The notes below the pieces were generated by a model, which was given only the letters and a program-made list of their open reading frames with translations, was not told the DNA's origin and searched no databases. Shown piece by piece: positions 1 through 7,703 of a stretch of DNA of 35,829 bases (positions are counted from its first letter, which is position 1; every line of letters starts with the position of its first letter). The stretch is from positions 1-35,829 of the forward strand of contig NZ_JABKDD010000023.1 in assembly GCF_013623905.1 (NCBI RefSeq), in the 5' to 3' direction. The translations under genes and the position numbers were made by a program. The stretch comes from Brevibacterium sediminis (lineage in GTDB: Bacteria; Actinomycetota; Actinomycetes; Actinomycetales; Brevibacteriaceae).

Positions 1-283
1 GGCGAATCCGATTCCTGCTTCGTCGGGCAACACGCAACGACACCGGTTGAACAGGGGTGGGGATCGGCAGTTGAACCGGGCCTTGCACACGGTGATCACG
101 AACCGGATGATCCACGATGAGAGGACCAGGGATTATGTTGCCCAGCGCTTTGGTGAGGACCCGACGAAGAAGTCGAAGAGGGAACTCAAGCGCAAGCTCA
201 AATGGTATCTAGCGCGTCGAGTTTTCAAGATTCTCAACGGGCTAGAAACAATTCCCACGCCGGCTTGACAGACATAGAAGGAT
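1..283 (+). mobile_element. 3' end of an IS110-family insertion sequence (runs off the left edge)
   Basis: The left edge of the window lies inside a transposase reading frame of the IS110 family (see the CDS at 2-268). The right boundary is put just before position 284, because from there the sequence matches one arm of the palindrome found intact at 9678-9733. IS110 elements usually lack terminal inverted repeats, so the exact end cannot be read from this side alone. Confidence 0.6.
2..268 (+). CDS. IS110-family transposase, C-terminal part (5' truncated by the window edge)
   Basis: The open frame continues to the left edge without a stop, so the TTG at 47 is not the real start and the gene begins outside the window. 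The visible 88 residues are the C-terminal catalytic region of IS110/IS1111 transposases (Transposase_20 type). The hallmark is the stretch P-I-P-A-S-S-G-N, then R-L-N-R-G-G-D-R-Q-L-N-R-A-L, followed by a basic tail. In this family a serine in the C-terminal domain works with an N-terminal RuvC-like DEDD domain, which is off-window here. The frame ends normally at 268, so nothing suggests decay in the visible part. Confidence 0.9.
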   Translation, partial: ANPIPASSGNTQRHRLNRGGDRQLNRALHTVITNRMIHDERTRDYVAQRFGEDPTKKSKRELKRKLKWYLARRVFKILNGLETIPTPA

Positions 284-328
284 CGGCCCAGCAACCTCGC
301 GCAAGGTTGCTGGGCCGCCGTCAGGTAG
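284..328. repeat. Truncated copy of the 56-bp palindromic repeat
   Basis: These 45 bp match positions 9689-9733 with one mismatch, at 303 (A instead of G). The outer 11 bp of the left palindrome arm are missing and are replaced by sequence that follows the IS110 transposase gene. The remaining hairpin lies between two convergent genes (the transposase and the flavoprotein gene) and can still fold as a strong stem, so it may act as a bidirectional terminator. Confidence 0.85.
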
Positions 329-343
329 TAATTGGGGATGGGG

Positions 344-2101
344 TTATTCGACGAGCTTGCCCTCCTGGCTGATCTCGCCGGTGTGCATGAGCTCCTCGAC
401 CTCGGGGTCGACCGGCGGGATCGATTCGCGGACCACCCCAACGCTCGGCGACCACACGAGGTTGACCTGCAGCGCCGGGTCCATCTCCGGGTAGTCGCTG
501 CGGTTGTGGCAGCCGCGGGTCTCACGGCGCTCCAACGCGCACTCGATGGTCGCGCGGGCCGCGAGCACCGAGGACTTGAGATCGAAGGCGTGCGCGAGAT
601 CGGAGAATCCAGCGATATCGGGATGGATCCCGACGAGTTCGAGGCGCGCCTCGATCGCCGCGAGCTTCTCCAGCCCGGCCTGCAGACCCGCCTCGTCGCG
701 GACGACTCCGGCGTGCTCGGTCATGAGGTTGCGGACCTCGCGCTGCAGGGCCCGGACGTTCTCCGTTCCCTCGGATGCCAGCAGACCGGCGATCTCGGCC
801 CGCGCCTCGGCGACGGCATCCCGACTCCGCACCTGCGCCTCCAGCCCCTCGGAGTACGCAACCGCCGACTGGCCGACGATGCGACCGAAGACGAGGAGTT
901 CGATGAGCGAATTTCCGCCCAGCCTGTTCGCCCCGTGCAGCCCGGACGAGGCTTCGCCGATGGCCCACAGACCTTCGACATCGGTGCTGTGATCGACCGG
1001 GTCGACCCACACTCCGCCCATCGAGTAGTGCGCGGTCGGCGCGATCTCGATCGGCGAGGCCGTGATGTCGAGCATCTGGGTCTCCATGAGCGTCTGGAAC
1101 ACTCGGGGCAGGCGGTTCATGATGGTTTCGCGCGGCAGATGGGACACGTCGAGCCACACGCCGCCGTTCTCGGTGCCGCGCCCCTCGGCGATCTCCGTGT
1201 AGGCGGCGAGCGCCACCCGGTCACGGGTGGAGAGCTCCATGCGCTGCGGGTCGTAGCGTTCCATGAACCGCTCCCCCAGTCCGTTGCGCAGGATCCCACC
1301 TTCACCGCGGGCCGCCTCGGAGACCAGCGTGCCGGCGGCGTTCTCGGGTTCGATGATGCCCGAGGGGTGGAACTGGACGAGCTCGGCATCGCGCAGCCGG
1401 GCACCGGCCTCGACGGCCAGACGGAAGGAGTCACCGGTATTCTCATCCCGACGCGAAGAGGTCCGCCTCCAGATCCGGTTGTGTCCGCCGGCGGCGAGGA
1501 TGACGGCGTCGGCGTAGATCCGGTAGCCGGTGCCGTCGATGACGTCGAAGCCGAAGGCGCCGAAGATGCGGCCGTCGGCGACGAGCAGCTTCGTGATGTA
1601 GACGCGGTCGAGGATCGGGATGTCTAAGGCTTCGGCGCGACGAATGAGGGTGCGCTGGATTTCCAGCCCCGTGTAGTCGCCGGCGAAAGCGGTGCGACGC
1701 CAGGTGTGGGCGCCGAAGAAGCGCTGAGAGATCCGACCGTCGTCCTCCTTCGCGAAGTCCATTCCATATCGCTCCAGGTCAGCGATGCCTTCGGCTGCTC
1801 CCTGGGTGACGATTTCGACGGTCCGGGGGTTGGCGAGGTCATAGGATTCCTTGATCGTATCGGCAGCATGCTGCTGCCACGTGTCGTCCGGGTCCATCGT
1901 CGCCAGGGCCGCGTTGATGCCGCCGGCGGCCAGCGAGGTGTGCGCGTCCTCCTTCGGCCGTTTGCCGACCGCGAGGACATCGGCGCCGGCTTCGGCGACC
2001 TCGATCGCGGCCCGCAGGCCCGATCCGCCGGTTCCGATGACCAGCACCGAGGTGGAGATGGAGTGTTCTTTTCGGCGGGGTCCGCCCTGTGTGGTGTGCA
2101 T
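344..2101 (-). CDS. FAD-dependent succinate dehydrogenase/fumarate reductase-family flavoprotein (stand-alone)
   Basis: Protein of 585 residues. The N-terminal Rossmann motif V-I-G-T-G-G-S-G-L-R-A-A binds FAD. T-S-L-A-A-G-G-I-N (about residue 60) matches the covalent-FAD/active-site region of SdhA-like proteins. S-T-R-D-R-V-A (about 287) carries the family's catalytic Arg. H-Y-S-M-G-G (about 355) and H-G-A-N-R-L-G-G-N-S (about 389) are also SdhA/FrdA/NadB hallmarks. H-G-A-N-R-L-G-G-N-S resembles archaeal-type FrdA/SdhA; L-aspartate oxidase (NadB) is the main alternative. No iron-sulfur or membrane-anchor subunit gene is adjacent, which is unusual for a respiratory complex. The ATG at 2101 is preferred to the upstream TTG at 2155, because the TTG overlaps a good promoter. 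It is divergent from a LysR-type gene that probably regulates it. Confidence 0.88.
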   Translation of the reverse strand: MHTTQGGPRRKEHSISTSVLVIGTGGSGLRAAIEVAEAGADVLAVGKRPKEDAHTSLAAGGINAALATMDPDDTWQQHAADTIKESYDLANPRTVEIVTQGAAEGIADLERYGMDFAKEDDGRISQRFFGAHTWRRTAFAGDYTGLEIQRTLIRRAEALDIPILDRVYITKLLVADGRIFGAFGFDVIDGTGYRIYADAVILAAGGHNRIWRRTSSRRDENTGDSFRLAVEAGARLRDAELVQFHPSGIIEPENAAGTLVSEAARGEGGILRNGLGERFMERYDPQRMELSTRDRVALAAYTEIAEGRGTENGGVWLDVSHLPRETIMNRLPRVFQTLMETQMLDITASPIEIAPTAHYSMGGVWVDPVDHSTDVEGLWAIGEASSGLHGANRLGGNSLIELLVFGRIVGQSAVAYSEGLEAQVRSRDAVAEARAEIAGLLASEGTENVRALQREVRNLMTEHAGVVRDEAGLQAGLEKLAAIEARLELVGIHPDIAGFSDLAHAFDLKSSVLAARATIECALERRETRGCHNRSDYPEMDPALQVNLVWSPSVGVVRESIPPVDPEVEELMHTGEISQEGKLVE

Positions 2102-2104
2102 GGA

Positions 2105-2117
2105 TTCCACTATGGAA
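2105..2117. promoter_or_regulatory. Perfect 13-bp palindrome of the LysR T-N11-A type
   Basis: TTCCACTATGGAA is a perfect dyad with the T-N11-A form bound by LysR-type regulators. It lies in the predicted 5' leader of the flavoprotein gene, 4 bp before its ATG, in the divergent region shared with the LysR gene. The position would fit repression or autoregulation. The assignment is inference from motif form and place. Confidence 0.45.
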
Positions 2118-2125
2118 CCACCCAC

Positions 2126-2155
2126 TCCATACGTCCAATGCATTGTTTGAGTCAA
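2126..2155 (-). promoter_or_regulatory. Promoter of the flavoprotein gene
   Basis: On the minus strand TTGACT (2155-2150) and TATGGA (2131-2126) are separated by 18 bp. The predicted start of transcription is near 2119, leaving a leader of roughly 18 nt before the ATG at 2101. The region overlaps the promoter candidate of the divergent LysR gene. Confidence 0.5.
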
Positions 2156-2172
2156 GTCGATAGCGATAGACT
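2143..2172 (+). promoter_or_regulatory. Candidate promoter for the leader ORF and LysR gene
   Basis: TTGTTT (2143-2148) and TAGACT (2167-2172) are separated by 18 bp. The -10 box ends 6 nt before the ATG at 2179, so the transcript would start at or next to that ATG and be leaderless. Confidence 0.4.
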
Positions 2173-2178
2173 ATTGCC

Positions 2179-2208
2179 ATGTCTGACCTGCACGGAGACC
2201 CACGATGA
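2179..2208 (+). CDS. Putative 9-codon leader ORF (MSDLHGDPR) overlapping the LysR start
   Basis: An ATG lies 6 nt after a TAGACT -10 box and opens a nine-codon frame. Its TGA (2206-2208) overlaps the ATG of the LysR gene (2205-2207) in an ATGA arrangement. A GGAGA Shine-Dalgarno-like sequence for the LysR start sits inside the leader ORF. If translated, it would couple LysR synthesis to initiation at the mRNA 5' end. No function is claimed for the peptide, and it may be untranslated. Confidence 0.3.
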   Translation: MSDLHGDPR

Positions 2209-3158
2209 ACCTCGAACAGCTGAGAAGCTTCGCCGAGGTGGCCGCCACCGGCCATTTCACGAAAGCCGCCGCGACGCTCCATTTGGCCCAGCCCTCGCTG
2301 TCCCGACAGATCTCGACGTTGGAGAAGGAACTCGGGGCCGAGCTCTTCCACCGCGCGCACGGACACATCACACTCACTGACGCCGGCCAGACCCTGCTGC
2401 CGACGGCGAAACGCATGCTCGCCGATGCCGAGGCGGTCCGCCGCGACATGGACGAGCTCGCCGGTCTGCGGCGCGGTCGCGTCCGGCTCGGTGCGACCCC
2501 GACCCTGTGCGTGAGCCTCGTGGCCGAGGCGATCAGCCGGTTCCACACGGCCCATCCCGGCGTCGAACTCGAGCTCGTCGAAAAAGGCTCTCGTGAGCTC
2601 ATCGAGTCACTGGCCGGCGGCGAACTCGACCTCGCGCTCATCACCCGCACCTTCGACCTCGCCCCGCAGATGCCGAGGCTCAGCCTGCGCGGGATCCTCG
2701 CCGAGGATCTCGTCGTCATCGCCGCCGCCGGTTCCGATCTGCTCAACTCAGACCGTGCGCAGACCGATGGGATCACCCTCGCCGAGGTGGCCGACCGTCC
2801 CCAGGTCCTGTTCCATCATGGCTACGACCTCAGGGAGGCGACCTCCGCAGCGTTCGAGACGGCCGGACTGAGCCCCCGAGTCGTCGTCGAAGGGGTGGAG
2901 ATGGATGCGGCGCTGCGGTTCGTCGAGCGCGGCCTCGGGGTCGCGATCGTCCCGGCAATGGTCCTCGTCGACCGGCCATTGCTTGACTCGGCGCCCCTGG
3001 CCGATCCGCAGCTGACGCGGACGGTCAGCCTCGCGACGCGCGCGGACGTGCGGGCGACCAGGGCCGCCTCGGCGATGGAGTCGACGGTCCTGTCCACCGC
3101 CCGCACGCTCGCCGACACCGAACCCGGACTGGCGGCGCATGTGCGCCTGGTGGGGTGA
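2205..3158 (+). CDS. LysR-family transcriptional regulator
   Basis: Protein of 317 residues, the usual LTTR length. Residues 1-60 form the winged helix-turn-helix, with the classical M-N-L-E-Q-L-R-S-F start, F-T-K-A-A-A-T-L-H-L-A-Q-P-S-L-S-R-Q-I recognition region and L-E-K-E-L-G-A-E-L-F-H-R. A linker helix follows, then a periplasmic-binding-protein-like co-inducer domain from about residue 90. GGAGA stands about 7 nt before the ATG. It is divergent from the flavoprotein gene with shared control DNA (2102-2204), so that gene is the likeliest target. The ligand is unknown, though substrates such as dicarboxylates would fit the neighbour. Confidence 0.93.
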   Translation: MNLEQLRSFAEVAATGHFTKAAATLHLAQPSLSRQISTLEKELGAELFHRAHGHITLTDAGQTLLPTAKRMLADAEAVRRDMDELAGLRRGRVRLGATPTLCVSLVAEAISRFHTAHPGVELELVEKGSRELIESLAGGELDLALITRTFDLAPQMPRLSLRGILAEDLVVIAAAGSDLLNSDRAQTDGITLAEVADRPQVLFHHGYDLREATSAAFETAGLSPRVVVEGVEMDAALRFVERGLGVAIVPAMVLVDRPLLDSAPLADPQLTRTVSLATRADVRATRAASAMESTVLSTARTLADTEPGLAAHVRLVG

Positions 3159-3187
3159 GGTCGAGCCTCGGTGAGGACGGAGTGCCT

Positions 3188-3760
3188 CTATGCTTCAGTC
3201 GAAAGCGTGCGGACCATGGTCGAGACCTTCGGACCGTTCGGCACCTGCGTCTCGGCGATGGTACTGAAACCGAATCGGACGTAGAGAGCGACATTGCGCG
3301 GATCCGACGTCTCCAGCGACACCAGGGAGCCGATCGTGTCCATCCGGCGCAGACCTTCGGCGAGGATCGCCGACGCGATGCCCGACCCCCAGCTGTCGGG
3401 TTCCACACCGATGGTGGCGAGATCCCACGCGGCGTGGGGCCGCGACGGCAGGTGTGTGGCCATCAGCACCTCGAGGCGATCACCGAGCAGCTCGCTCACG
3501 CGGTTCTGTCGCTCGGAGTTAAGGTCGGGAGCTTCCGGGGGCACGAAGGCCGCCACGCCCCGGTACTTCTCCTCGACGATCACCAGCCCGCACTCGACCG
3601 CGTGGGCGAGATAAATCGCCTGCAGCTCCTCCAGCCGCGCGCGATAGCGGTCGGCCGGCACCGACCACCGCGTCCAGGAGTATTCATCAAAGGCTCTGGA
3701 GAGCACTCCTGCGGCGGCGGGGACATCGGCGGCAGTCGCCTCACGCACGGCAATCATCAC
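3188..3760 (-). CDS. GNAT-family N-acetyltransferase
   Basis: Protein of 190 residues with the GNAT fold. It starts with V-R-E-A-T-A-A-D-V (beta 1). The acetyl-CoA-binding motif A is L-A-T-I-G-V-E-P-D-S-W-G-S-G-I-A-S-A-I-L, a slightly loose Q/R-x-x-G-x-G/A. L-Y-x-R-F-G-F near the C-terminus is the usual motif B ending. The acceptor substrate cannot be told. The start is the GTG at 3760, with an ATG directly after it. On the minus strand a TAGATT -10 box (3772-3767) lies 6 nt upstream of the GTG, suggesting a leaderless mRNA. The gene is convergent with the LysR gene, with 29 bp between the stops. Confidence 0.85.
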   Translation of the reverse strand: MMIAVREATAADVPAAAGVLSRAFDEYSWTRWSVPADRYRARLEELQAIYLAHAVECGLVIVEEKYRGVAAFVPPEAPDLNSERQNRVSELLGDRLEVLMATHLPSRPHAAWDLATIGVEPDSWGSGIASAILAEGLRRMDTIGSLVSLETSDPRNVALYVRFGFSTIAETQVPNGPKVSTMVRTLSTEA

Positions 3761-3867
3761 GATACCAATCTACCGCGGTTCGACGGGTTCGCCGACACCG
3801 TCGATGTCCACAGCCAATGGCCGAACGGCGGCTCGCGCCCCAGCCTGGGGTCCGCTCAGTCGTCGCC

Positions 3868-4854
3868 TCAGAACCAGGCGTCGGCGAGCAGTTTCAGCGA
3901 CTGGCGCTGCACCTCTGGATCGTAGGCGTAGGTGACGGTGATGAGTTCGTCGGCGCCGGTGCGTTCGACGAACTCGGCCATCTGCGCGGTCGCAGTATCC
4001 GGTGAGCCGACGGCGCTGATGGACAGCATCGGGCTGGTTCCGCCCTGCGCATAGATCTCGGCCGGGTCGACCGGGGGCTGCAGATTGCGGCGGCGGCCGG
4101 TGCGCATGTCGTTGAACATCTGCTGCACCGAGGTGAACTGGCGGGCCGCCTCGGCGTCGGTATCGGCGACCATGACGTTGATCCCGGCCATGACGTAGGG
4201 TTCGTCGATCTGGGCGGTCGGCGCATCGGCGGTGAACGAATCGCGGTAGGTCTTGATCGCGATGTCGATCTGGTCGGGTGCGAAGTGCGAGGCCAGGGAG
4301 AACGGGAGGCCCAGCTGACCGGCGATCGAGGCGCCGTTCATCGTCGACCCGAGCACCCAGATGGGCACGTTCATCCCCGCCGAGACCGCGGACTTGATCG
4401 GCATCGTGTGCGCCTGCCCTGTCTCGGAGAACCAGCCCTGCATGTCATAGATGTTCTGTGCGAAGTCCTGTGGTTCGGCCGAGGATCGGGCGAGCGCCTG
4501 CGCGGTCATCCCGTCCGTGCCTGGTGCGCGCCCGAGGCCCAAGTCGATGCGCGGCCCATGGATGTTCGCGAGCGTTCCATACTGTTCGGCCACCATGAGT
4601 GGCGCGTGGTTGGGCAGCATGACACCGCCGGACCCGACCCGGATCTTCTCCGTCACCGAGGCGGCCTGAGAGATGAGCAGTGCTGTGGCGCTGGCGGCCA
4701 GGCCCATCGTGTTGTGGTGCTCGGCGAACCACAGGCGTTTGTATCCCAGTTCGTCGGAGAGCTTCGCGTTCGCCATCGATTCGGCGATGCCCTCGCGCGC
4801 GGTGGCTCCTTCCCGGATGGAGACGAGATCGAGGATGTTCAACGGAACGGACAA
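3868..4854 (-). CDS. LLM-class flavin-dependent oxidoreductase (YhbW-like luciferase family)
   Basis: The protein has a TIM-barrel luciferase-like monooxygenase fold using reduced FMN. The N-terminus P-L-N-I-L-D-L-V-S-I-R-E-G, the motif W-F-A-E-H-H-N and the block G-S-G-G-V-M-L-P-N-H-A-P-L followed by R-I-D-L-G-L-G-R-A-P-G match the YhbW subgroup (often named alkanal-monooxygenase-like). Its physiological substrate is unknown. The frame is open to a GTG at 4881. The TTG at 4854 is chosen because GAAGGAG lies 9 nt before it and the protein then begins M-S-V-P-L-N-I-L, as in relatives. The GTG start would add nine residues. Divergent from the sugar dehydrogenase gene. Confidence 0.9.
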   Translation of the reverse strand: MSVPLNILDLVSIREGATAREGIAESMANAKLSDELGYKRLWFAEHHNTMGLAASATALLISQAASVTEKIRVGSGGVMLPNHAPLMVAEQYGTLANIHGPRIDLGLGRAPGTDGMTAQALARSSAEPQDFAQNIYDMQGWFSETGQAHTMPIKSAVSAGMNVPIWVLGSTMNGASIAGQLGLPFSLASHFAPDQIDIAIKTYRDSFTADAPTAQIDEPYVMAGINVMVADTDAEAARQFTSVQQMFNDMRTGRRRNLQPPVDPAEIYAQGGTSPMLSISAVGSPDTATAQMAEFVERTGADELITVTYAYDPEVQRQSLKLLADAWF

Positions 4855-4936
4855 GGCGGAAGGCTCCTTCGGTGGGCGCACGGTGCGGTTGCGGGATGCA
4901 GTCGCAGAATTTCAGTCACTTGAGGCAACAGTCCGA

Positions 4937-4996
4937 GCAGACGGTTCTATTCCTGTGCAGACGGTCCCATTCAGCGGCAAGCGGTTCAGTTCTTGA
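4937..4996. repeat. Three tandem 20-bp direct repeats in a divergent promoter region
   Basis: Consecutive 20-bp units start at 4937, 4957 and 4977. Each starts with GCA and shares the core CGGTYNNRTTC (CGGTTCTATTC, CGGTCCCATTC, CGGTTCAGTTC). They lie between the LLM gene (minus) and the sugar dehydrogenase gene (plus), just upstream of a TAGTCT box at 5009-5014. A period of about two helical turns suggests a cooperative regulator binding one DNA face. No regulator gene adjoins. Confidence 0.6.
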
Positions 4997-5047
4997 GCGG
5001 CCGACGGATAGTCTTGTGCCACCGGACTCCCCGATGAAGGCGAGATC

Positions 5048-6229
5048 ATGAGCACCTCAGCACACTTTCGCACCCGGCGGCTCCTCACCGGTGCCGCCGT
5101 GTCCCTGGCCGTCGTCCTCAGCGCCTGCTCCTCCGATTCGCACTCCGGCGAGACCGACGGTCGGGACGAGTCAGCGGCGGGGGCCGCCTCGGCGAGCAGT
5201 GGTTCCGGATCATCCGACACCGGGTCCACATCGTCAACACCGGGCGCGGACTCTCCCGCGGTCGTCGCGACCGGCCTCGAATCCCCGTGGTCGATCGCCT
5301 TCCACGGGCAGACCATGCTGGTCAGCGAACGCGATTCGGGTCGCATCCTCGAAGTCTCCGCAGGTGGCGACGTTCGTGAGGTCGGCCGGATCGATGACGC
5401 CTCGGCCTCGGGTGAGGCGGGCCTCCACGGTCTCGCGGTCGACGATGACCGTCTCTACGCCTTCTTCGCCGCTGGGACGGAGAACCGGGTCGTACGGTTC
5501 GACCTCCTCGGCGAGGCCGGGAATCTGTCCCTGAGTGAGGAGGAGACGATCCTCGACGGGCTGCCGACCGCGAACTTCCACAACGGCGGGCGGCTCGCGT
5601 TCGGGCCCGACGGAATGCTCTATGCCACGCTCGGCGATACGGGCGATCGCGACAGCGCACAGGACGAGAGTGCGCTGTCGGGAAAGATTCTGCGCATGAC
5701 GCCCGACGGCGACGTTCCCGATGACAATCCTTTCGGCGATTCACTCGTCTTCAGCATGGGGCACCGGAATCCGCAGGGCATCGGGTGGGACGACGAGGGC
5801 ACGATGTACGCCTCGGAATTCGGGCAGGACACGTGGGACGAACTCAACGTCATCGAAGCCGGCGGGAATTACGGATGGCCCGAGGTCGAGGGCATCGCCC
5901 AGGGTGACGGTGCGAGTGACGGCGGCTCCGGTGACGGGGACGGTGATTTCATCGACCCGGTGCAGCAGTGGTCCCCCGACCAAGCGAGCCCCAGCGGACT
6001 GGCCGTCACCGATGACAGCATCCTCATCGCCGGGCTGCGCGGTGAGCGCCTACACCAAGTTCCGCTCGACGACCTGAAGTCGTCGTCAGAGCTGTGGACC
6101 GGCGAGCACGGGCGACTGCGCGATGTGGTCGAAGCGCCCGACGGGTCGCTGCTCGTGCTGACGAACAACACCGACGGTCGCGGAGAACCCGGCCCGGACG
6201 ACGACCGTCTCCTGCGTTTCACACTCTGA
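5048..6229 (+). CDS. Lipoprotein PQQ-dependent sugar dehydrogenase (GSDH family)
   Basis: Protein of 393 residues. A twin-Arg-containing signal (R-T-R-R-L-L) and hydrophobic stretch end in the lipobox L-S-A-C with the lipidated Cys at 27, so the enzyme should be anchored outside the membrane. A Ser/Gly-rich linker to about residue 70 contains one copy of the GCCGAGGCGGCC motif on the minus strand. The rest is a six-bladed beta-propeller of the glucose/sorbosone dehydrogenase family (YliI-like): G-L-E-S-P-W-S-I-A-F, G-L-H-G-L-A-V-D with the presumed catalytic His, and G-H-R-N-P-Q-G-I-G-W. Relatives oxidise aldose sugars with PQQ. The substrate here is unknown and PQQ synthesis genes are not nearby. 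Confidence 0.88.
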   Translation: MSTSAHFRTRRLLTGAAVSLAVVLSACSSDSHSGETDGRDESAAGAASASSGSGSSDTGSTSSTPGADSPAVVATGLESPWSIAFHGQTMLVSERDSGRILEVSAGGDVREVGRIDDASASGEAGLHGLAVDDDRLYAFFAAGTENRVVRFDLLGEAGNLSLSEEETILDGLPTANFHNGGRLAFGPDGMLYATLGDTGDRDSAQDESALSGKILRMTPDGDVPDDNPFGDSLVFSMGHRNPQGIGWDDEGTMYASEFGQDTWDELNVIEAGGNYGWPEVEGIAQGDGASDGGSGDGDGDFIDPVQQWSPDQASPSGLAVTDDSILIAGLRGERLHQVPLDDLKSSSELWTGEHGRLRDVVEAPDGSLLVLTNNTDGRGEPGPDDDRLLRFTL

Positions 6230-6261
6230 GGTGCTGGCCCGACCGCCTCCCTAGCCTCTCC

Positions 6262-6321
6262 TTCAAGGCGAAGCACACTTATCAGCCGGTGTACCTCGCC
6301 ATAACCGCGCTGACGCTTGAA
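6262..6321 (+). repeat. 60-bp intergenic hairpin repeat, degenerate copy
   Basis: Same length and same ends (TTCAAGGCG ... CTTGAA) as the copies at 14971-15030 and 18598-18657, with about 65 percent identity to the first by hand alignment. The inverted arms are partly decayed. It lies between the convergent sugar dehydrogenase and copC-like genes, just before a true terminator. Confidence 0.6.
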
Positions 6322-6359
6322 CGAGATCGCCGCCGATTCCACCACGGACCGGATACACC

Positions 6360-6392
6360 GAGGCCCCGAACGCTCTTCGCGTTCGGGGCCTC
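6360..6392. terminator. Bidirectional terminator
   Basis: A perfect 13-bp stem (6360-6372 with 6380-6392) with a 7-nt loop stands between two convergent stops. There is no strong T tract, as is common in high-GC actinomycetes. Confidence 0.8.
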
Positions 6393-6422
6393 GTGTCAGA
6401 CGTGCTGTGTGGGGGTCCTCGC

Positions 6423-7070
6423 TCAGTTGTCCTTGGTGCCGGGCAGGCCCTGGGACTTGCGACGCATGAGCAGAACGACGATGACGATGATGGCCAGGCC
6501 GCCGACAGACAGCAGCACGATCATCGGCGTCGACATTCCGGAGTCGCTGCCGGTGGACTCGCCGATCTCGCCGCGATCCTCGGTGTCCTTGCCGGGTTCG
6601 TCGACGACTCCGCCGCCGAGTCCGGCCTTCGTCGACTCTCCGGACGATTCCTTGACATCACCGCCGGCGCCTTCGGCATCCTTGATCGCGAACGAGTAGT
6701 CACCGGAGATCGGGTGGCCGTCCTGCGACACCACGCGCCAGGTGACCTTGTAGTCGCCGGGTTTGAGATCATCGGGCAGAGCGACGCTGAGTTTCTTGCC
6801 CTCAACGGTCAGCTCACCTGCGGAGACATCCTTGCCGTCGACGACGACCTTGACCTCGGAGCCGACTTCCTGGATGTCGCCGGAGAAGGTCATCTCGAGC
6901 CATTTGGGCTGCTGATCGAGTTCGGCACCGTCCTCGGGATTCGACGACACCAGCTGATCATGGGCACTGGCGGCGGGGGCGAATGCGAACACGCTCATCG
7001 CGGCCACCAGCAGGGCGGCGAAGCCCAGCCTGAGAGCGGACCAGTTCTGTCGTGTCATGAGACGAGTCAT
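6423..7070 (-). CDS. CopC-domain copper-binding exported protein with C-terminal membrane anchor
   Basis: Protein of 215 residues. The signal peptide is cleaved after A-P-A-A-S-A (residue 36), leaving His as the first mature residue. That N-terminal His is the Cu(II) ligand in CopC proteins. The domain follows with H-D-Q-L-V-S-S-N-P-E-D-G-A and the conserved S-Q-D-G-H-P-I-S-G-D-Y-S-F. A Gly/Ser/Asp-rich spacer leads to one transmembrane helix (about 180-203) and a basic cytoplasmic end with R-R-K. It probably binds copper at the outer membrane face. Usual partners such as CopD/YcnJ are absent nearby. The ATG at 7070 is chosen because GAAGGAG precedes it. An ATG at 7058 is also possible. Confidence 0.9.
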   Translation of the reverse strand: MTRLMTRQNWSALRLGFAALLVAAMSVFAFAPAASAHDQLVSSNPEDGAELDQQPKWLEMTFSGDIQEVGSEVKVVVDGKDVSAGELTVEGKKLSVALPDDLKPGDYKVTWRVVSQDGHPISGDYSFAIKDAEGAGGDVKESSGESTKAGLGGGVVDEPGKDTEDRGEIGESTGSDSGMSTPMIVLLSVGGLAIIVIVVLLMRRKSQGLPGTKDN

Positions 7071-7135
7071 GAGAGTTTCTCCTTCGAGGCGTACCTGCGA
7101 TGTCGGTCGTGTCAGCAAGCTTGTGCCTACTAGTA

Positions 7136-7651
7136 TCACTGAGTTTTCGCGGCCAGCGCGCGCAGACGATCCGTGATTCCCGGCACGGACACTTCAATTG
7201 TCTCAAGAGTTTCTTCGAAATCCTTGAATTCGCCGTACCAGGGATCCTCGACATCCGGCGCCGGAACACCGTCGCCCTCGACCCCGGCCACCCGCGGATC
7301 GAACTCGCGTAGCATCCGCAGCTCCGGGGCCGCCTCGGCGGGAAGACCTGAGATCATCCGCTCCAGGGCACGATAGTGGCGGGCGGTCATCGCCACCGCC
7401 AGATCGCGGTCGGCCAACCATTCGGGGGTGATCTGCCGAGCGACGTGATCGTCGGTGCGGTAGCCGGCCGCGGCGAGCACACGCGCCTGACGTGGGTCGA
7501 TGGGGTTGCCGGCCTCCTCGTCGCTGATGCCGGCGGAGTCGACGACCGCCTCGGCGCCGGTATCGGCCAGGTGATGTAAGAGCACACGTTCGGCGGTGAC
7601 GGATCGGCAGATGTTGCCGGTGCACACGAAAACGACGGATGCCAGACTCAT
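7136..7651 (-). CDS. Low-molecular-weight protein-tyrosine phosphatase
   Basis: Protein of 171 residues, typical for the family. The P-loop C-T-G-N-I-C-R-S (nucleophile Cys10, Arg16, a C-x5-R signature) is near the N-terminus, and the general acid is in D-P-W-Y-G (Asp136). Such enzymes dephosphorylate protein tyrosines or act in polysaccharide export control. No tyrosine kinase or capsule gene is adjacent. The ATG at 7651 is chosen because GAGGAGGAG lies just upstream. The longer frame to 7705 would overlap the divergent M13 peptidase start. The copC-like gene follows on the same strand after 65 bp. Confidence 0.93.
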   Translation of the reverse strand: MSLASVVFVCTGNICRSVTAERVLLHHLADTGAEAVVDSAGISDEEAGNPIDPRQARVLAAAGYRTDDHVARQITPEWLADRDLAVAMTARHYRALERMISGLPAEAAPELRMLREFDPRVAGVEGDGVPAPDVEDPWYGEFKDFEETLETIEVSVPGITDRLRALAAKTQ

Positions 7652-7703
7652 ATCTCCTCCTCGGGCAGGGCGTGCGGGGCTCTGATCACGATACTGTGGG
7701 GCC

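Noticed and set aside
332..1627. Long plus-strand frame opposite the flavoprotein gene
   Set aside because: It lies antisense to a clear SdhA-like gene, has no recognisable motif and has the composition expected of a shadow frame in high-GC DNA.
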